Source of the DNA: an uncultured Mycoplasmatota bacterium
GTDB lineage: Bacteria; Bacillota_I; Bacilli_A; RF39; UBA660
Reading direction: 5' to 3'
NCBI GenBank assembly: GCA_900542735.1
Contig: UQOS01000005.1
Location: 1-52,927 of the forward strand
DNA: 52,927 nucleotides
In this document: piece by piece, positions 8,236 through 15,495 of the stretch
How the letters are laid out: each line of letters opens with the position of its first letter
Numbering within the stretch: the first letter of the stretch is position 1
Notes under the pieces: generated by a model
What the model was told of the DNA's origin: nothing
Databases searched by the model: none
Seen by the model: the letters and a program-made list of their open reading frames with translations, nothing else
Position numbers and translations under genes: made by a program

Positions 8236-8790
8236 ATGAGTAATTGTATATACTTAAAACAAAAATTTAATCACAAATTTGAATGTAAAAGAAATAAAGA
8301 AGAAATATGTTTAAGGGATTGTAGTAATTGTCCTTATAAAGAATATAAAAAATGCACAATTACTGTGAAAAAGTCCACCTTTAAGTGGACAAATGCACAA
8401 AAAAGTCCAGTTTATTGTGCAAATTCGGATAAAAACAGCAAAAAAACAGCAGAAAACGGCAGAAAGTTGCAGAAAGTTGCAGAGTTAAAGAAAAAATCAA
8501 ATAAATTAGCCAAATTAGAAAGAAATAGATTCAGTTTATTTACTGATAATATGAACAAATGCTATTTTTGTCCAAACAAAAAGGACCATATACATGAGAT
8601 ATTCTGTGGCCGTAACAGGCAGAATTCTATGAAATATGGCCTATGTTTACCTATCTGTGAAGCGTGCCACAGTAAGTATCAAAATAACTTCTTATTTAAT
8701 AAAGAATGGCACAAAAAAGGACAAGTTATGTTTAATAGAACTTATCCCGATCTAAAATTTGAAAATATTTTTAAAAAGAATTATTTATAA
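8236..8790 (+). CDS. HNH-type zinc nuclease-like phage protein
   Basis: 184 aa. The N-terminus (1-45) has clustered Cys (CxxxxxxxCxxCP). The C-terminal half has CYFC, the motif HIHEIFCGRNRQNSMKYGL, then CEACH and EWH, an HNH/beta-beta-alpha-metal arrangement common in Bacillota phage proteins. AAGGAG lies 8 nt before the ATG. It is the first gene at the left end and converges on the minus-strand genes. Cleavage of DNA during packaging or replication is the usual proposal; this is not shown here. Confidence 0.7.
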   Translation: MSNCIYLKQKFNHKFECKRNKEEICLRDCSNCPYKEYKKCTITVKKSTFKWTNAQKSPVYCANSDKNSKKTAENGRKLQKVAELKKKSNKLAKLERNRFSLFTDNMNKCYFCPNKKDHIHEIFCGRNRQNSMKYGLCLPICEACHSKYQNNFLFNKEWHKKGQVMFNRTYPDLKFENIFKKNYL

Positions 8791-8839
8791 AGCTTAAATA
8801 TATTCTTTTATTTTTTTGCATACTATACTAACTCATCTG

Positions 8840-9220
8840 TTAAACTTTTAAATAGCTTCTTTCTTTATATTTATTTAGTTTTTTTTCACTTATTGGATAT
8901 AATGATGCTAAGAAAAAATAATCTTTATTCATATTAAGTTTTACAGCATAACATACATTTTCTTCAGTTTTACAAAAATATAATATTGTATTTCTGTCTT
9001 TATCATAAAAGGTAGCTTCAGGGCTTTTTAATACAGTAGAAATATTATTTAAAGCATCTAAATAAGTGTCTATACTCTTAAAGTCTTTAATATGTTTATT
9101 GATATGAATATAAAAATCCAATGATTGCATAATAGGCATTTTTTCATATTCAAAAATATTATGTTTCATTGCAACTTGAGTTGTTATATTTCCTACTTGC
9201 TTTAAATCCCTTTTATACAT
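8840..9220 (-). CDS. PBECR-like (barnase/EndoU/ColicinE5/RelE-fold) nuclease-type protein
   Basis: 126 aa from the ATG at 9220, with AAGGA 8 nt upstream; a TTG at 9241 is less likely because it lies beside the terminator hairpin. The region INKHIKDFKSIDTYL, LKSPEATFYDKD, ILYFCK and CYAVKLNM has the His-helix then beta-strand pattern of phage-encoded PBECR domains, predicted RNases. The match is by pattern only. It stands alone after a structured RNA and a terminator, a layout reminiscent of RNA-controlled toxins. Confidence 0.5.
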   Translation of the reverse strand: MYKRDLKQVGNITTQVAMKHNIFEYEKMPIMQSLDFYIHINKHIKDFKSIDTYLDALNNISTVLKSPEATFYDKDRNTILYFCKTEENVCYAVKLNMNKDYFFLASLYPISEKKLNKYKERSYLKV

Positions 9221-9242
9221 ACTGCTATTCCTTTCTATCAAA

Positions 9243-9494
9243 ATTAAAGCCTGCGGTTAGCGCAGGCTATGAACAATTATGTAGTCTCCCAGTCCTACAT
9301 GTACTCTTTCGGTCTTAAGAACTTGTAAGTTATTGACCTACTCAGACTTATAAACTTAATTATAAGCGCAGCGAAAGAAGAAAAATTTACGCCCCCTAAT
9401 TGTTCATATTTATTTAAACAGTACAATAAGCAGAAACTTGTCGTTTCTTGTATGTACTATTATAAATTGAATAGGTACTCCCCTTCAATTTGTG
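9243..9494 (-). ncRNA. Structured phage RNA 1 (about 250 nt)
   Basis: Reading the minus strand from its promoter there are several paired regions. Hairpin 9464-9471/9484-9491 has an 8-bp stem with a GGGGAGTACC loop. Hairpin 9420-9425/9453-9458 has inner stem 9432-9437/9443-9448. A perfect 11-bp closing helix (9269-9279/9397-9407) encloses a 7-bp helix (9305-9311/9372-9378) and hairpins at 9347-9366 and 9279-9300. It ends in a strong hairpin (9248-9268). There is no open frame inside. It is either a separate noncoding RNA or a regulatory leader of the PBECR-like gene. It matches no RNA family that I can name. Confidence 0.75.
9248..9268 (-). terminator. Terminator hairpin of RNA 1
   Basis: AGCCTGCG (9248-9255) pairs perfectly with CGCAGGCT (9261-9268) around a 5-nt loop, followed on the minus strand by TTTAATTTT. 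It lies directly before the ribosome site of the PBECR-like gene. Confidence 0.75.
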
Positions 9495-9500
9495 GTCTGT

Positions 9501-9529
9501 ATTATATCATAACACGCAAAAAAATGCAA
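9501..9529 (-). promoter_or_regulatory. Strong extended -10 promoter of RNA 1
   Basis: On the minus strand TTGCAT (9529-9524) and a perfect TATAAT (9506-9501) are 17 bp apart, with TG one base before the -10. Start of transcription would be near 9494. Confidence 0.75.
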
Positions 9530-9688
9530 TAATTAATTATAAAATTCCCAACCACAATATAAATATACAACAAAAAAATTATTTTTTCTATAATTTTTTA
9601 ATTTTTTTGTACTTTTTTATGCTTTTAATGATTTTTAGTGCTATTTAATATTATCTAAACTAATTTATTATTTTTTGTTGCAAATAAA
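9530..9688. other. AT-rich gap between RNA 1 and the lysis genes
   Basis: Low-complexity A/T tracts with no supportable gene or hairpin. It separates the late-operon terminator from the RNA 1 promoter. Confidence 0.6.
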
Positions 9689-9732
9689 AAAGAGTCTAGT
9701 AAGTACCGTTAAGTACCATAACTAGACTCTTT
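9689..9732 (-). terminator. Terminator of the late (structural and lysis) operon
   Basis: A perfect 12-bp stem (9689-9700 with 9721-9732), with a further GGTAC-containing inner repeat. On the minus strand it is followed by TTTTTTATTTG. It ends 2 nt after the endolysin stop. Confidence 0.9.
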
Positions 9733-9734
9733 AA

Positions 9735-10559
9735 TTATTCCTGAAAACCGTATTCTTTTAATTTAGCTAATGTAATAGGTCCAACATTACCATCTGCTAG
9801 TAAACCAGTTCTTTTTTGAAACTCTGTAATACTTGCTTTAATGTACTTACCATAGTAACTACCTAATGCTTTTGTAGAAGTATAAGCTGGGAATGTTTTT
9901 CTCATGAATGAAGCTATTTTACTAACATTATCTCCACTATCTCCTAAGGTTAAATAACCTTTAGCGCCTAAAAATGATGTAGTTCTTTCTTCTTTAGGTT
10001 TATCCTTAAATGTTAAATCGTTAGTAGATAAGACATTCGTAAATTCTTTATCAATAAACATAACTTCTTCTGGTTTTAAGCACCAACCTTTTGATACCCA
10101 TTTACCATTACTATTTTGAATTAGTCCATCACCTAAACTTTTGTCAGCATTGCCACAAACCATATGTAAATGATTAGCAGTAGCACCATCTACTCCTTCT
10201 TCACAAATAGGCTGTCCTGCCTTTACAATAGAACCAACTTTTAGATTTTTGATATAAGGATCAGAATCATTCCAATGCGTAAGCATAATAAATGGTTTGA
10301 ATTGCCCACTAGGAGTATTACACTTTTCAGTAGCTACTAACCAGATAGTATTAGTAACCGAGGTACCGATTCCTTTAATAGCTACTACTTTCATATCAAC
10401 AGGAGCATAATATGGTTCTTTGTTACCATCAATACCTGCAATATCGATAGGATAATCTGCATAATTTTTGCTATTATACCAATGAGGTTTATGAGAAGTA
10501 GTTCCGTTGTAGCTTTGGGTAATTCTCATATTTTTCATTCCAAATGTAAAATTTTTCAT
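9735..10559 (-). CDS. Endolysin: M23 metallopeptidase with peptidoglycan-binding domain
   Basis: 274 aa. The N-terminal LytM/M23 fold (about 1-150) shows the zinc ligands in SHKPHW or YPIDIAG and HLHMVCG. This class cleaves peptide cross-bridges of peptidoglycan. The C-terminal part (about 205-272) is a peptidoglycan-binding repeat (LTLGDSGDNVSKIASFM, FQKRTGLLADGNVGPIT). There is no signal peptide, so release depends on the holins encoded just upstream. It is the last gene of the late operon. Confidence 0.88.
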   Translation of the reverse strand: MKNFTFGMKNMRITQSYNGTTSHKPHWYNSKNYADYPIDIAGIDGNKEPYYAPVDMKVVAIKGIGTSVTNTIWLVATEKCNTPSGQFKPFIMLTHWNDSDPYIKNLKVGSIVKAGQPICEEGVDGATANHLHMVCGNADKSLGDGLIQNSNGKWVSKGWCLKPEEVMFIDKEFTNVLSTNDLTFKDKPKEERTTSFLGAKGYLTLGDSGDNVSKIASFMRKTFPAYTSTKALGSYYGKYIKASITEFQKRTGLLADGNVGPITLAKLKEYGFQE

Positions 10560-10886
10560 TTATTTACCTTCTTTCTTTAATCCACTATTAAATCCATTTA
10601 CTACTTCTTCAATCATCATATCCATTTCAAGTTCTGTAATAGTAATACCTTTTTCATTTAATAATGCAATTATATTTTCTTTTGCTTTTTCTAGCTTCTT
10701 AGCACCATCTAAATCTTTATAAAGCTGTTCAGTAGCATTTACTACTGTTTTTACGATTTTCTGCTTAGTTTCAGTATTTACATACTCTTCATACTTGCTT
10801 TTTAGTCTAGTAGCAATATAAGCTACTAAACCTGTTAAAATAGTACCAATAATTTCTAAAATATTTGATTGTATTAATTCCAACAT
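10560..10886 (-). CDS. Holin, LLH type
   Basis: 108 aa. One N-terminal membrane helix (about 8-26, IIGTILTGLVAYIATRL) is followed by a charged helical tail (VVNATEQLYKDLDGAKKLEKA and ITITELEMDMMIEEVV), the pattern of phage_holin_LLH. GGAG lies before the ATG. The stop abuts the endolysin start. It forms membrane lesions that release the endolysin. Confidence 0.8.
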   Translation of the reverse strand: MLELIQSNILEIIGTILTGLVAYIATRLKSKYEEYVNTETKQKIVKTVVNATEQLYKDLDGAKKLEKAKENIIALLNEKGITITELEMDMMIEEVVNGFNSGLKKEGK

Positions 10887-10887
10887 A

Positions 10888-11256
10888 TTAATTCTCCTTT
10901 AAAAATAATTTTTGATATTCTCTTTCTATAAAAATTGCATCTTGCTTAACCTTTGAATTCCAACCTTTGTTTATATATTCATTTACGAAATTTAGCATTG
11001 CAATCCATTGCGTTTCGGATTTTGTTTCACCATTTTTAATATCCTGAACAAAATCACTTATTAAAATTTTTGCATCTTCTTGATGATAATCTTCTATTTT
11101 TTTATCAAGCTTGTCCAACTTTTCATTCGTTGATTTGTTTAGTTTTTTGCCAACGAATTCAATTGGAGAAATCTTAATAGGTACCACCTCTATTAAGGAT
11201 AATAGACCTACTAAAATCAAAGCCCAATAATCATTTAATATTTCTATTAATTTCAT
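10888..11256 (-). CDS. Membrane protein of the lysis cassette, holin-like
   Basis: 122 aa from the ATG at 11256, chosen because AAAGGA lies 8 nt upstream. One membrane helix (about 8-28, WALILVGLLSLIEVVPI) is followed by a charged coiled region. It is the neighbour of the LLH holin and may be a second holin or antiholin. No family match is certain. Confidence 0.6.
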   Translation of the reverse strand: MKLIEILNDYWALILVGLLSLIEVVPIKISPIEFVGKKLNKSTNEKLDKLDKKIEDYHQEDAKILISDFVQDIKNGETKSETQWIAMLNFVNEYINKGWNSKVKQDAIFIEREYQKLFLKEN

Positions 11257-11269
11257 CTTTATTCCTTTC

Positions 11270-11698
11270 TTAATTAGCAAACCAAGCTTCATGTATTCTA
11301 AATTGTTTGTTTGTTGGCATATAACCTATTTTAGTAGTTGTATCAGATGTATCGCTATATATTTCAACATTGCCTGTATTAGTAATTCTTCCAAAAACGG
11401 TACTACACATTCCTGATACAGCACAATTAAAATAAAATAAAACATCTGTATAATAATTACTTTGTTGTGGTAAGTATTTAGTAGGAATAGTGCCTATTAA
11501 ATTATAACCATTTGTAAAATTTGTAGCATATGCCTCAAAATCTAAAATTACAGTTTTTCCTTGTTTTCTTAATTGATTTGCAGTAATGTCTGCACATTTT
11601 GTATCTGTTAAAATTAATTGACTCTTTGTGATATTTTCAATATTATCTGTTACTAATTCATTACCAGTTTTATCAAATAATTTTACTATTTTTTTCAT
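11270..11698 (-). CDS. Tail-fibre-associated protein, paralogue C
   Basis: 142 aa. It begins MKKIVKLFDKTGNELVTDN, an N-terminal motif shared with the two genes upstream (11722-12168 and 12200-12748). The rest is beta-rich and unrelated to them. The shared N-terminus suggests docking to a common fibre partner, and the variable C-terminus suggests receptor binding. It ends at 11270, 14 nt from the start of the lysis gene. Confidence 0.6.
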   Translation of the reverse strand: MKKIVKLFDKTGNELVTDNIENITKSQLILTDTKCADITANQLRKQGKTVILDFEAYATNFTNGYNLIGTIPTKYLPQQSNYYTDVLFYFNCAVSGMCSTVFGRITNTGNVEIYSDTSDTTTKIGYMPTNKQFRIHEAWFAN

Positions 11699-11721
11699 AT
11701 CATTTCTGATATTTAATTTTT

Positions 11722-12168
11722 CTATTTATATCCAATTATTTTTGTTATAAAAATATTGTTATTCCAATAAAAATTATTTCCGCCTGAGGTTAATGCAATT
11801 GCACAGTAGTCACCATTTTTAATAGTTTTATCTATTAGTTGAATATTTTTACCTCTCACAACAATTTGAGAATCAGCTTTAACATATTGAAATGACTGCA
11901 ATGAATACCATGCTCCATTTTTCACTACGAATCTAGCTGTATTATAAATATTTTGATCATCTTTAAACAATATATCAATATATTTATAATTTTCAATTGA
12001 ATCACTCAGAGAAATATTGCCCATAGAACCATTTGTATTATTGTATAGAACAGTTCCATTTAAAAAACTAATATCATTTTTAATTTTTTCTATTCTCTGT
12101 TCATAATTTTTATTAATTGGATCTAATTTTTCATTTTCTTTATTTTTTAATTGTACTAATTTTTTCAT
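11722..12168 (-). CDS. Tail-fibre-associated protein, paralogue B
   Basis: 148 aa, begins MKKLVQLKNKENEKLDPIN. The C-terminal two thirds are predicted beta (SMGNISLSDSIENYKYIDI, FVVKNGAWYSLQ), resembling trimeric fibre tips. The ribosome site is weak, so expression may be low or coupled. Confidence 0.6.
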   Translation of the reverse strand: MKKLVQLKNKENEKLDPINKNYEQRIEKIKNDISFLNGTVLYNNTNGSMGNISLSDSIENYKYIDILFKDDQNIYNTARFVVKNGAWYSLQSFQYVKADSQIVVRGKNIQLIDKTIKNGDYCAIALTSGGNNFYWNNNIFITKIIGYK

Positions 12169-12199
12169 TTAATTAGCTATTAAGCTATTATGAAAATTA

Positions 12200-12748
12200 C
12201 TATTTAATTATTTCTATCATCATATATGTTTCAAAATAACTACTAGCACCTAGTAAGTTCGCATTTGAATTTGCTACGGTAAATATCCATGCAAGACCAA
12301 TTACATCGTTTTCTTTAACATCAAAAATTGCAGTTGTAGTCAAAGAACCATAGGATAAAGACTCATCTAATATTTGATTTGTGACAGCAGACCCATTTTT
12401 TATAATACGACCATATATTGCAGATTTGGCATTTGCTTTAGCACAATTAAAACAAGAAGTAACTTTAATCCTCGATACATTTTTACCTATTTTTATTTTT
12501 CCGTTTGAAAAAATTAATTTTTGGTTAGATGTATTATTAAATTCTGTAAGTGATAATTCATTTTGCTGCCATGCCTCACCTGAAAAAGAAATATTTGATG
12601 GCAAAACAGCTATAGCATATTCATCTTTTATAGCATTTGCTACTGCAAAACTAGATGGTACTTCCGTTTTTGAATTAGTAATGATTTGTTTTACAAAATT
12701 AGGTAAAAGAATATTACCTAATTTATCTACAAAATTAGCAATTTTCAT
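12200..12748 (-). CDS. Tail-fibre-associated protein, paralogue A
   Basis: 182 aa, begins MKIANFVDKLGNILLPNFV. The C-terminal part looks like a jelly-roll or TNF-like fibre tip (LIFSNGKIKIGKNVSRI, GRIIKNGSAVTNQIL). Its ATG overlaps the stop of the 41-aa frame that carries a G9 tract, giving TTATGA. Its own ribosome site is a weak GTGG, so translation probably depends on that upstream frame. Confidence 0.65.
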   Translation of the reverse strand: MKIANFVDKLGNILLPNFVKQIITNSKTEVPSSFAVANAIKDEYAIAVLPSNISFSGEAWQQNELSLTEFNNTSNQKLIFSNGKIKIGKNVSRIKVTSCFNCAKANAKSAIYGRIIKNGSAVTNQILDESLSYGSLTTTAIFDVKENDVIGLAWIFTVANSNANLLGASSYFETYMMIEIIK

Positions 12749-12870
12749 AAACGACCACCACTTTTTTGAAAAAGAAAAGAAGAAAAATTAAATATTTTCC
12801 TCCTTTCCATTTGGGGTGTGGTGTTGCTTAAATAGCAACCCCCCCCCATCTTAAATTTTAAGTTTTTCAC
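12745..12870 (-). CDS. 41-aa leader frame with a G9 tract
   Basis: GTG start at 12870 with AAAGGA 6 nt upstream. It reads MKNLKFKMGGGCYL and stops at TGA 12747-12745, overlapping the next ATG. The Gly codons lie in nine consecutive G (12839-12847), very unusual in this AT-rich DNA. Losing one G gives a stop after 13 codons. Gaining one gives a 27-aa product ending KEENI. Only nine G carries ribosomes to the downstream start. Which frame is ancestral is not known. Confidence 0.5.
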   Translation of the reverse strand: MKNLKFKMGGGCYLSNTTPQMERRKIFNFSSFLFQKSGGRL

Positions 12871-12898
12871 ACTATCATTCCTTTCGTTTTTTATTTTT

Positions 12899-13111
12899 TT
12901 ATTCAGTATCAGAAGATACTGTTTGAGTTGTTTCATAATATGTGATTTCACCCGTTGATTCATCTATTTCACCAATTACTTCATAAAAAATTGATGATGC
13001 CTCTAGATTTGCAATACCGTCTTCTATTCTGTTCAATTCACTTGCTTCAATTGGTGTTTCTTCACTAGGTTCATCTTCCCATATTTTTTTTACAAAAGGT
13101 GTATATGCCAT
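12899..13111 (-). CDS. Small tail protein
   Basis: 70 aa from the ATG at 13111 (AGGAGG 8 nt upstream), beginning MAYTPFVKKIWEDEPSEETP. Residues TPIEASELNRIEDGIANLE form a motif found in small phage tail and baseplate proteins, and the tail end is Thr/Glu-rich. It follows the large fibre gene by 13 nt. Confidence 0.65.
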   Translation of the reverse strand: MAYTPFVKKIWEDEPSEETPIEASELNRIEDGIANLEASSIFYEVIGEIDESTGEITYYETTQTVSSDTE

Positions 13112-13123
13112 TTTTATCACCTC

Positions 13124-15484
13124 CTAACCTGACATATATCCAATAATATTAATTACTGCTCTTGCCATTCCTGTTTTGATGCAACAAGCTCCTTCATTAT
13201 TGGTTGGAATTGCATCAGAAGTTCTAATAACCAGTTTATTAGAACCTGTACTCAAGAAATCCTTAATATTGATTGAATTTTTAATTTCTATTCCATTTCC
13301 AGTTGTATTAGTTGGTGTATAAGTCGCATTTCCAAATGCGTTGGTTATTTCCGATAATTGAATGTCATTGCTACCGAATTGGTATTCTGAAGCATAAGTC
13401 ATATAAAAAGAATAATTACTTAATGAAGATGCCTTATATATTTTTAAATTTCGTGAATATCCATAAGTTTCGTGAGATGATGAATCATAATAAGCCCAAT
13501 ACGCTGGTGTATGATACAAGCTAATATAAGCAGATATTACTTTAAAATTTTTTGGTATATCAACATCTAATTCAATATCAGCATATCCATACTCCATACC
13601 ACCGGTTGTACCATTTGATAAAACATTAAATCCCAATAAATCATAATTATGATATTTACCTGAACTACTAAAGCATAAATTTGTTAATAATCCATCTCCT
13701 CCAATTACTTTCGAACCACTTCCTAAATACACATCGCCTTTAAAACTTCCACTCTCGGCTTCAATATGACCTGAAAATTTTCCATTTTTGGCTTCCATAC
13801 TTCCGTCGGTTAAAATTTTAAAATTTTCGTTAGCTGTTACTAGACCCTCAAAAACTATTTTCTTAGCTAATAATTTTATTTCTTCTGGACTCATATTTAT
13901 TCTTGAAACAAGTGTGCTTATTTCAGTAGCCTGCTCTATTTGTTGCTGTGTTTCTAACAATATTCCATTTGCTGATGCTAATATTTTAGCTGCCATCTCT
14001 AGTTTTGTAGCAAATGTATCAGTAAATTTATTTTGGATAGCATATTCACCTGAAAAATATAAACCATCATTTTTAAAAGAAGATAGATATATTGTATTTG
14101 TTCCATTTTTTAATAAAATAGGTATATTATCATAATTAACAATTTCTTCAGTAGATAGTATATATTCTTGATTATCTTCGGTAACTCCTATTCTTTTAAT
14201 TAATCGAGTTCCCTTATTATCAATAATAAACTCATCACTTACATCATTAAGAACTCTCATTCTTTTTATTGGTAACTTAATTTTTGTGCTTGTTCCATCT
14301 TCATATTCAATAATAAGATTATTAGTCTTTCCAAATAATTTTTTTGATGGGAATAGTTTTTTTGATGGGAATAATAAAGACATCTCACCACTGATTTTTA
14401 ATGAAAGAATTTCACCTTCTACTGCATTTGAAAGTACCAATTTATTTTCTGATGATACTATATTAGTTAAATTTATTGTTTTTTGAACCTCTTCAGATAT
14501 TTGATCTAATGCAATAGATAATTGTGATAAATTTAAAGTCGGAATTTCTGTGGTATTAACTCCCTTTATTTCTTCAATTGTTTTTCCATTAGCATCTACT
14601 TTTTTCTTAATTTCTTCAGTGGTTGTTTTTTCTGTATAAGATTGTTTCACATATGCTGTAATAGAATCTTCACTTTTCTTTATATCAGTTTCTATTCCAG
14701 CATTTACGATTTCTATAATTTTATTTATTTCATCAGTTGTATAATAATATGACTGTAATGACTTTAAAGAAAGCTCATCTTCTTTTTTTATCCAGTCCGA
14801 AGCATTAAATGTATTATTAGAATCTTTTGCATATAAATAATCTCCTATTTGATATTCAAAGTCTGAAAAATGTTTTAACATTTTCTCATTCATTATTTTT
14901 AAAAAATCATTTTTAATATACTCTTCCGGAATAGTAGTATAAATATTCTTATGTCCATTAATCGTATCAAAAATACAAATAGGAACATTTATTTCTATCC
15001 AATCCCATGTAATAGGATTAGTAGCCATCTTAGTGTATATATACGAATGGTATACTCCATCGGCTTTCGTACGCCAATAATCATTTTCATGATTACTTTT
15101 TAAAACTGAGGTATTCCATTCAATTGCTGGATCATTATCTTGATAAAATGTTTCTATTTTTCCATCTAATTGATTTACTAATTCAATTTCTGATAAAAAC
15201 AAAAAATTTTCTGCTATGAGATTACTTTGTTTTTCATCATATAAAACTACCCAATCTTCAATTGAAAAAGAACCTAATAATCGGTCCTTTATACAACGAT
15301 ATATTTTATTATTTTGAGTATAGGTCCAACCAATATAATAAGGGGGATCAGGTGGAGAACTAAAGCTTTTACTATAATGTTTTTGCTCTTTAGAAGTTTC
15401 TTCCAGATTCTTAGATAAAACTTTTTTTAAGAATCCATAAGTAATTTGTTCATTATCATATTTAGGTTCTATAATACTAGCCAT
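13124..15484 (-). CDS. Tail fibre / receptor-binding protein
   Basis: 786 aa from the ATG at 15484 (AAGGAGGGAG upstream). The N-terminal part carries PPYYIGWTYTQNNKIYRC, like a small carbohydrate-binding module. The middle is a long helical/coiled region with TDIKKSEDSITAYVKQSYTE and LEMAAKILASANGILLETQ. It is followed by NGKFSGHIEAESGSFKGDVYLG, a beta-repeat typical of prophage tail proteins, and a beta-rich C-terminus. An 18-bp tandem duplication encodes FPSKKL twice (near 14340-14375). It is likely an adsorption fibre. Confidence 0.75.
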   Translation of the reverse strand: MASIIEPKYDNEQITYGFLKKVLSKNLEETSKEQKHYSKSFSSPPDPPYYIGWTYTQNNKIYRCIKDRLLGSFSIEDWVVLYDEKQSNLIAENFLFLSEIELVNQLDGKIETFYQDNDPAIEWNTSVLKSNHENDYWRTKADGVYHSYIYTKMATNPITWDWIEINVPICIFDTINGHKNIYTTIPEEYIKNDFLKIMNEKMLKHFSDFEYQIGDYLYAKDSNNTFNASDWIKKEDELSLKSLQSYYYTTDEINKIIEIVNAGIETDIKKSEDSITAYVKQSYTEKTTTEEIKKKVDANGKTIEEIKGVNTTEIPTLNLSQLSIALDQISEEVQKTINLTNIVSSENKLVLSNAVEGEILSLKISGEMSLLFPSKKLFPSKKLFGKTNNLIIEYEDGTSTKIKLPIKRMRVLNDVSDEFIIDNKGTRLIKRIGVTEDNQEYILSTEEIVNYDNIPILLKNGTNTIYLSSFKNDGLYFSGEYAIQNKFTDTFATKLEMAAKILASANGILLETQQQIEQATEISTLVSRINMSPEEIKLLAKKIVFEGLVTANENFKILTDGSMEAKNGKFSGHIEAESGSFKGDVYLGSGSKVIGGDGLLTNLCFSSSGKYHNYDLLGFNVLSNGTTGGMEYGYADIELDVDIPKNFKVISAYISLYHTPAYWAYYDSSSHETYGYSRNLKIYKASSLSNYSFYMTYASEYQFGSNDIQLSEITNAFGNATYTPTNTTGNGIEIKNSINIKDFLSTGSNKLVIRTSDAIPTNNEGACCIKTGMARAVINIIGYMSG

Positions 15485-15495
15485 ATTCTCCCTCC

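Noticed and set aside
8791..8839. Terminator between the HNH and PBECR-like genes
   Set aside because: T-rich but without a convincing stem.
9269..9407. Possible group I intron (GACTGGGAGACTAC resembles a P7 segment)
   Set aside because: No interrupted gene, no matching partner segments and too short for a complete core.
9390..9407. GGGGGCGT on the minus strand, like the 5' end of tmRNA
   Set aside because: No tRNA-like ends, no tag frame and no terminal CCA.
9464..9491. GGGGAGTA loop, like the start of a yybP-ykoY (manganese) riboswitch
   Set aside because: The motif lies in a simple hairpin loop, the other conserved parts are missing, and no metal transporter follows.
11270..15484. Diversity-generating retroelement acting on the fibre genes
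   Set aside because: No reverse transcriptase gene and no template repeat were found.
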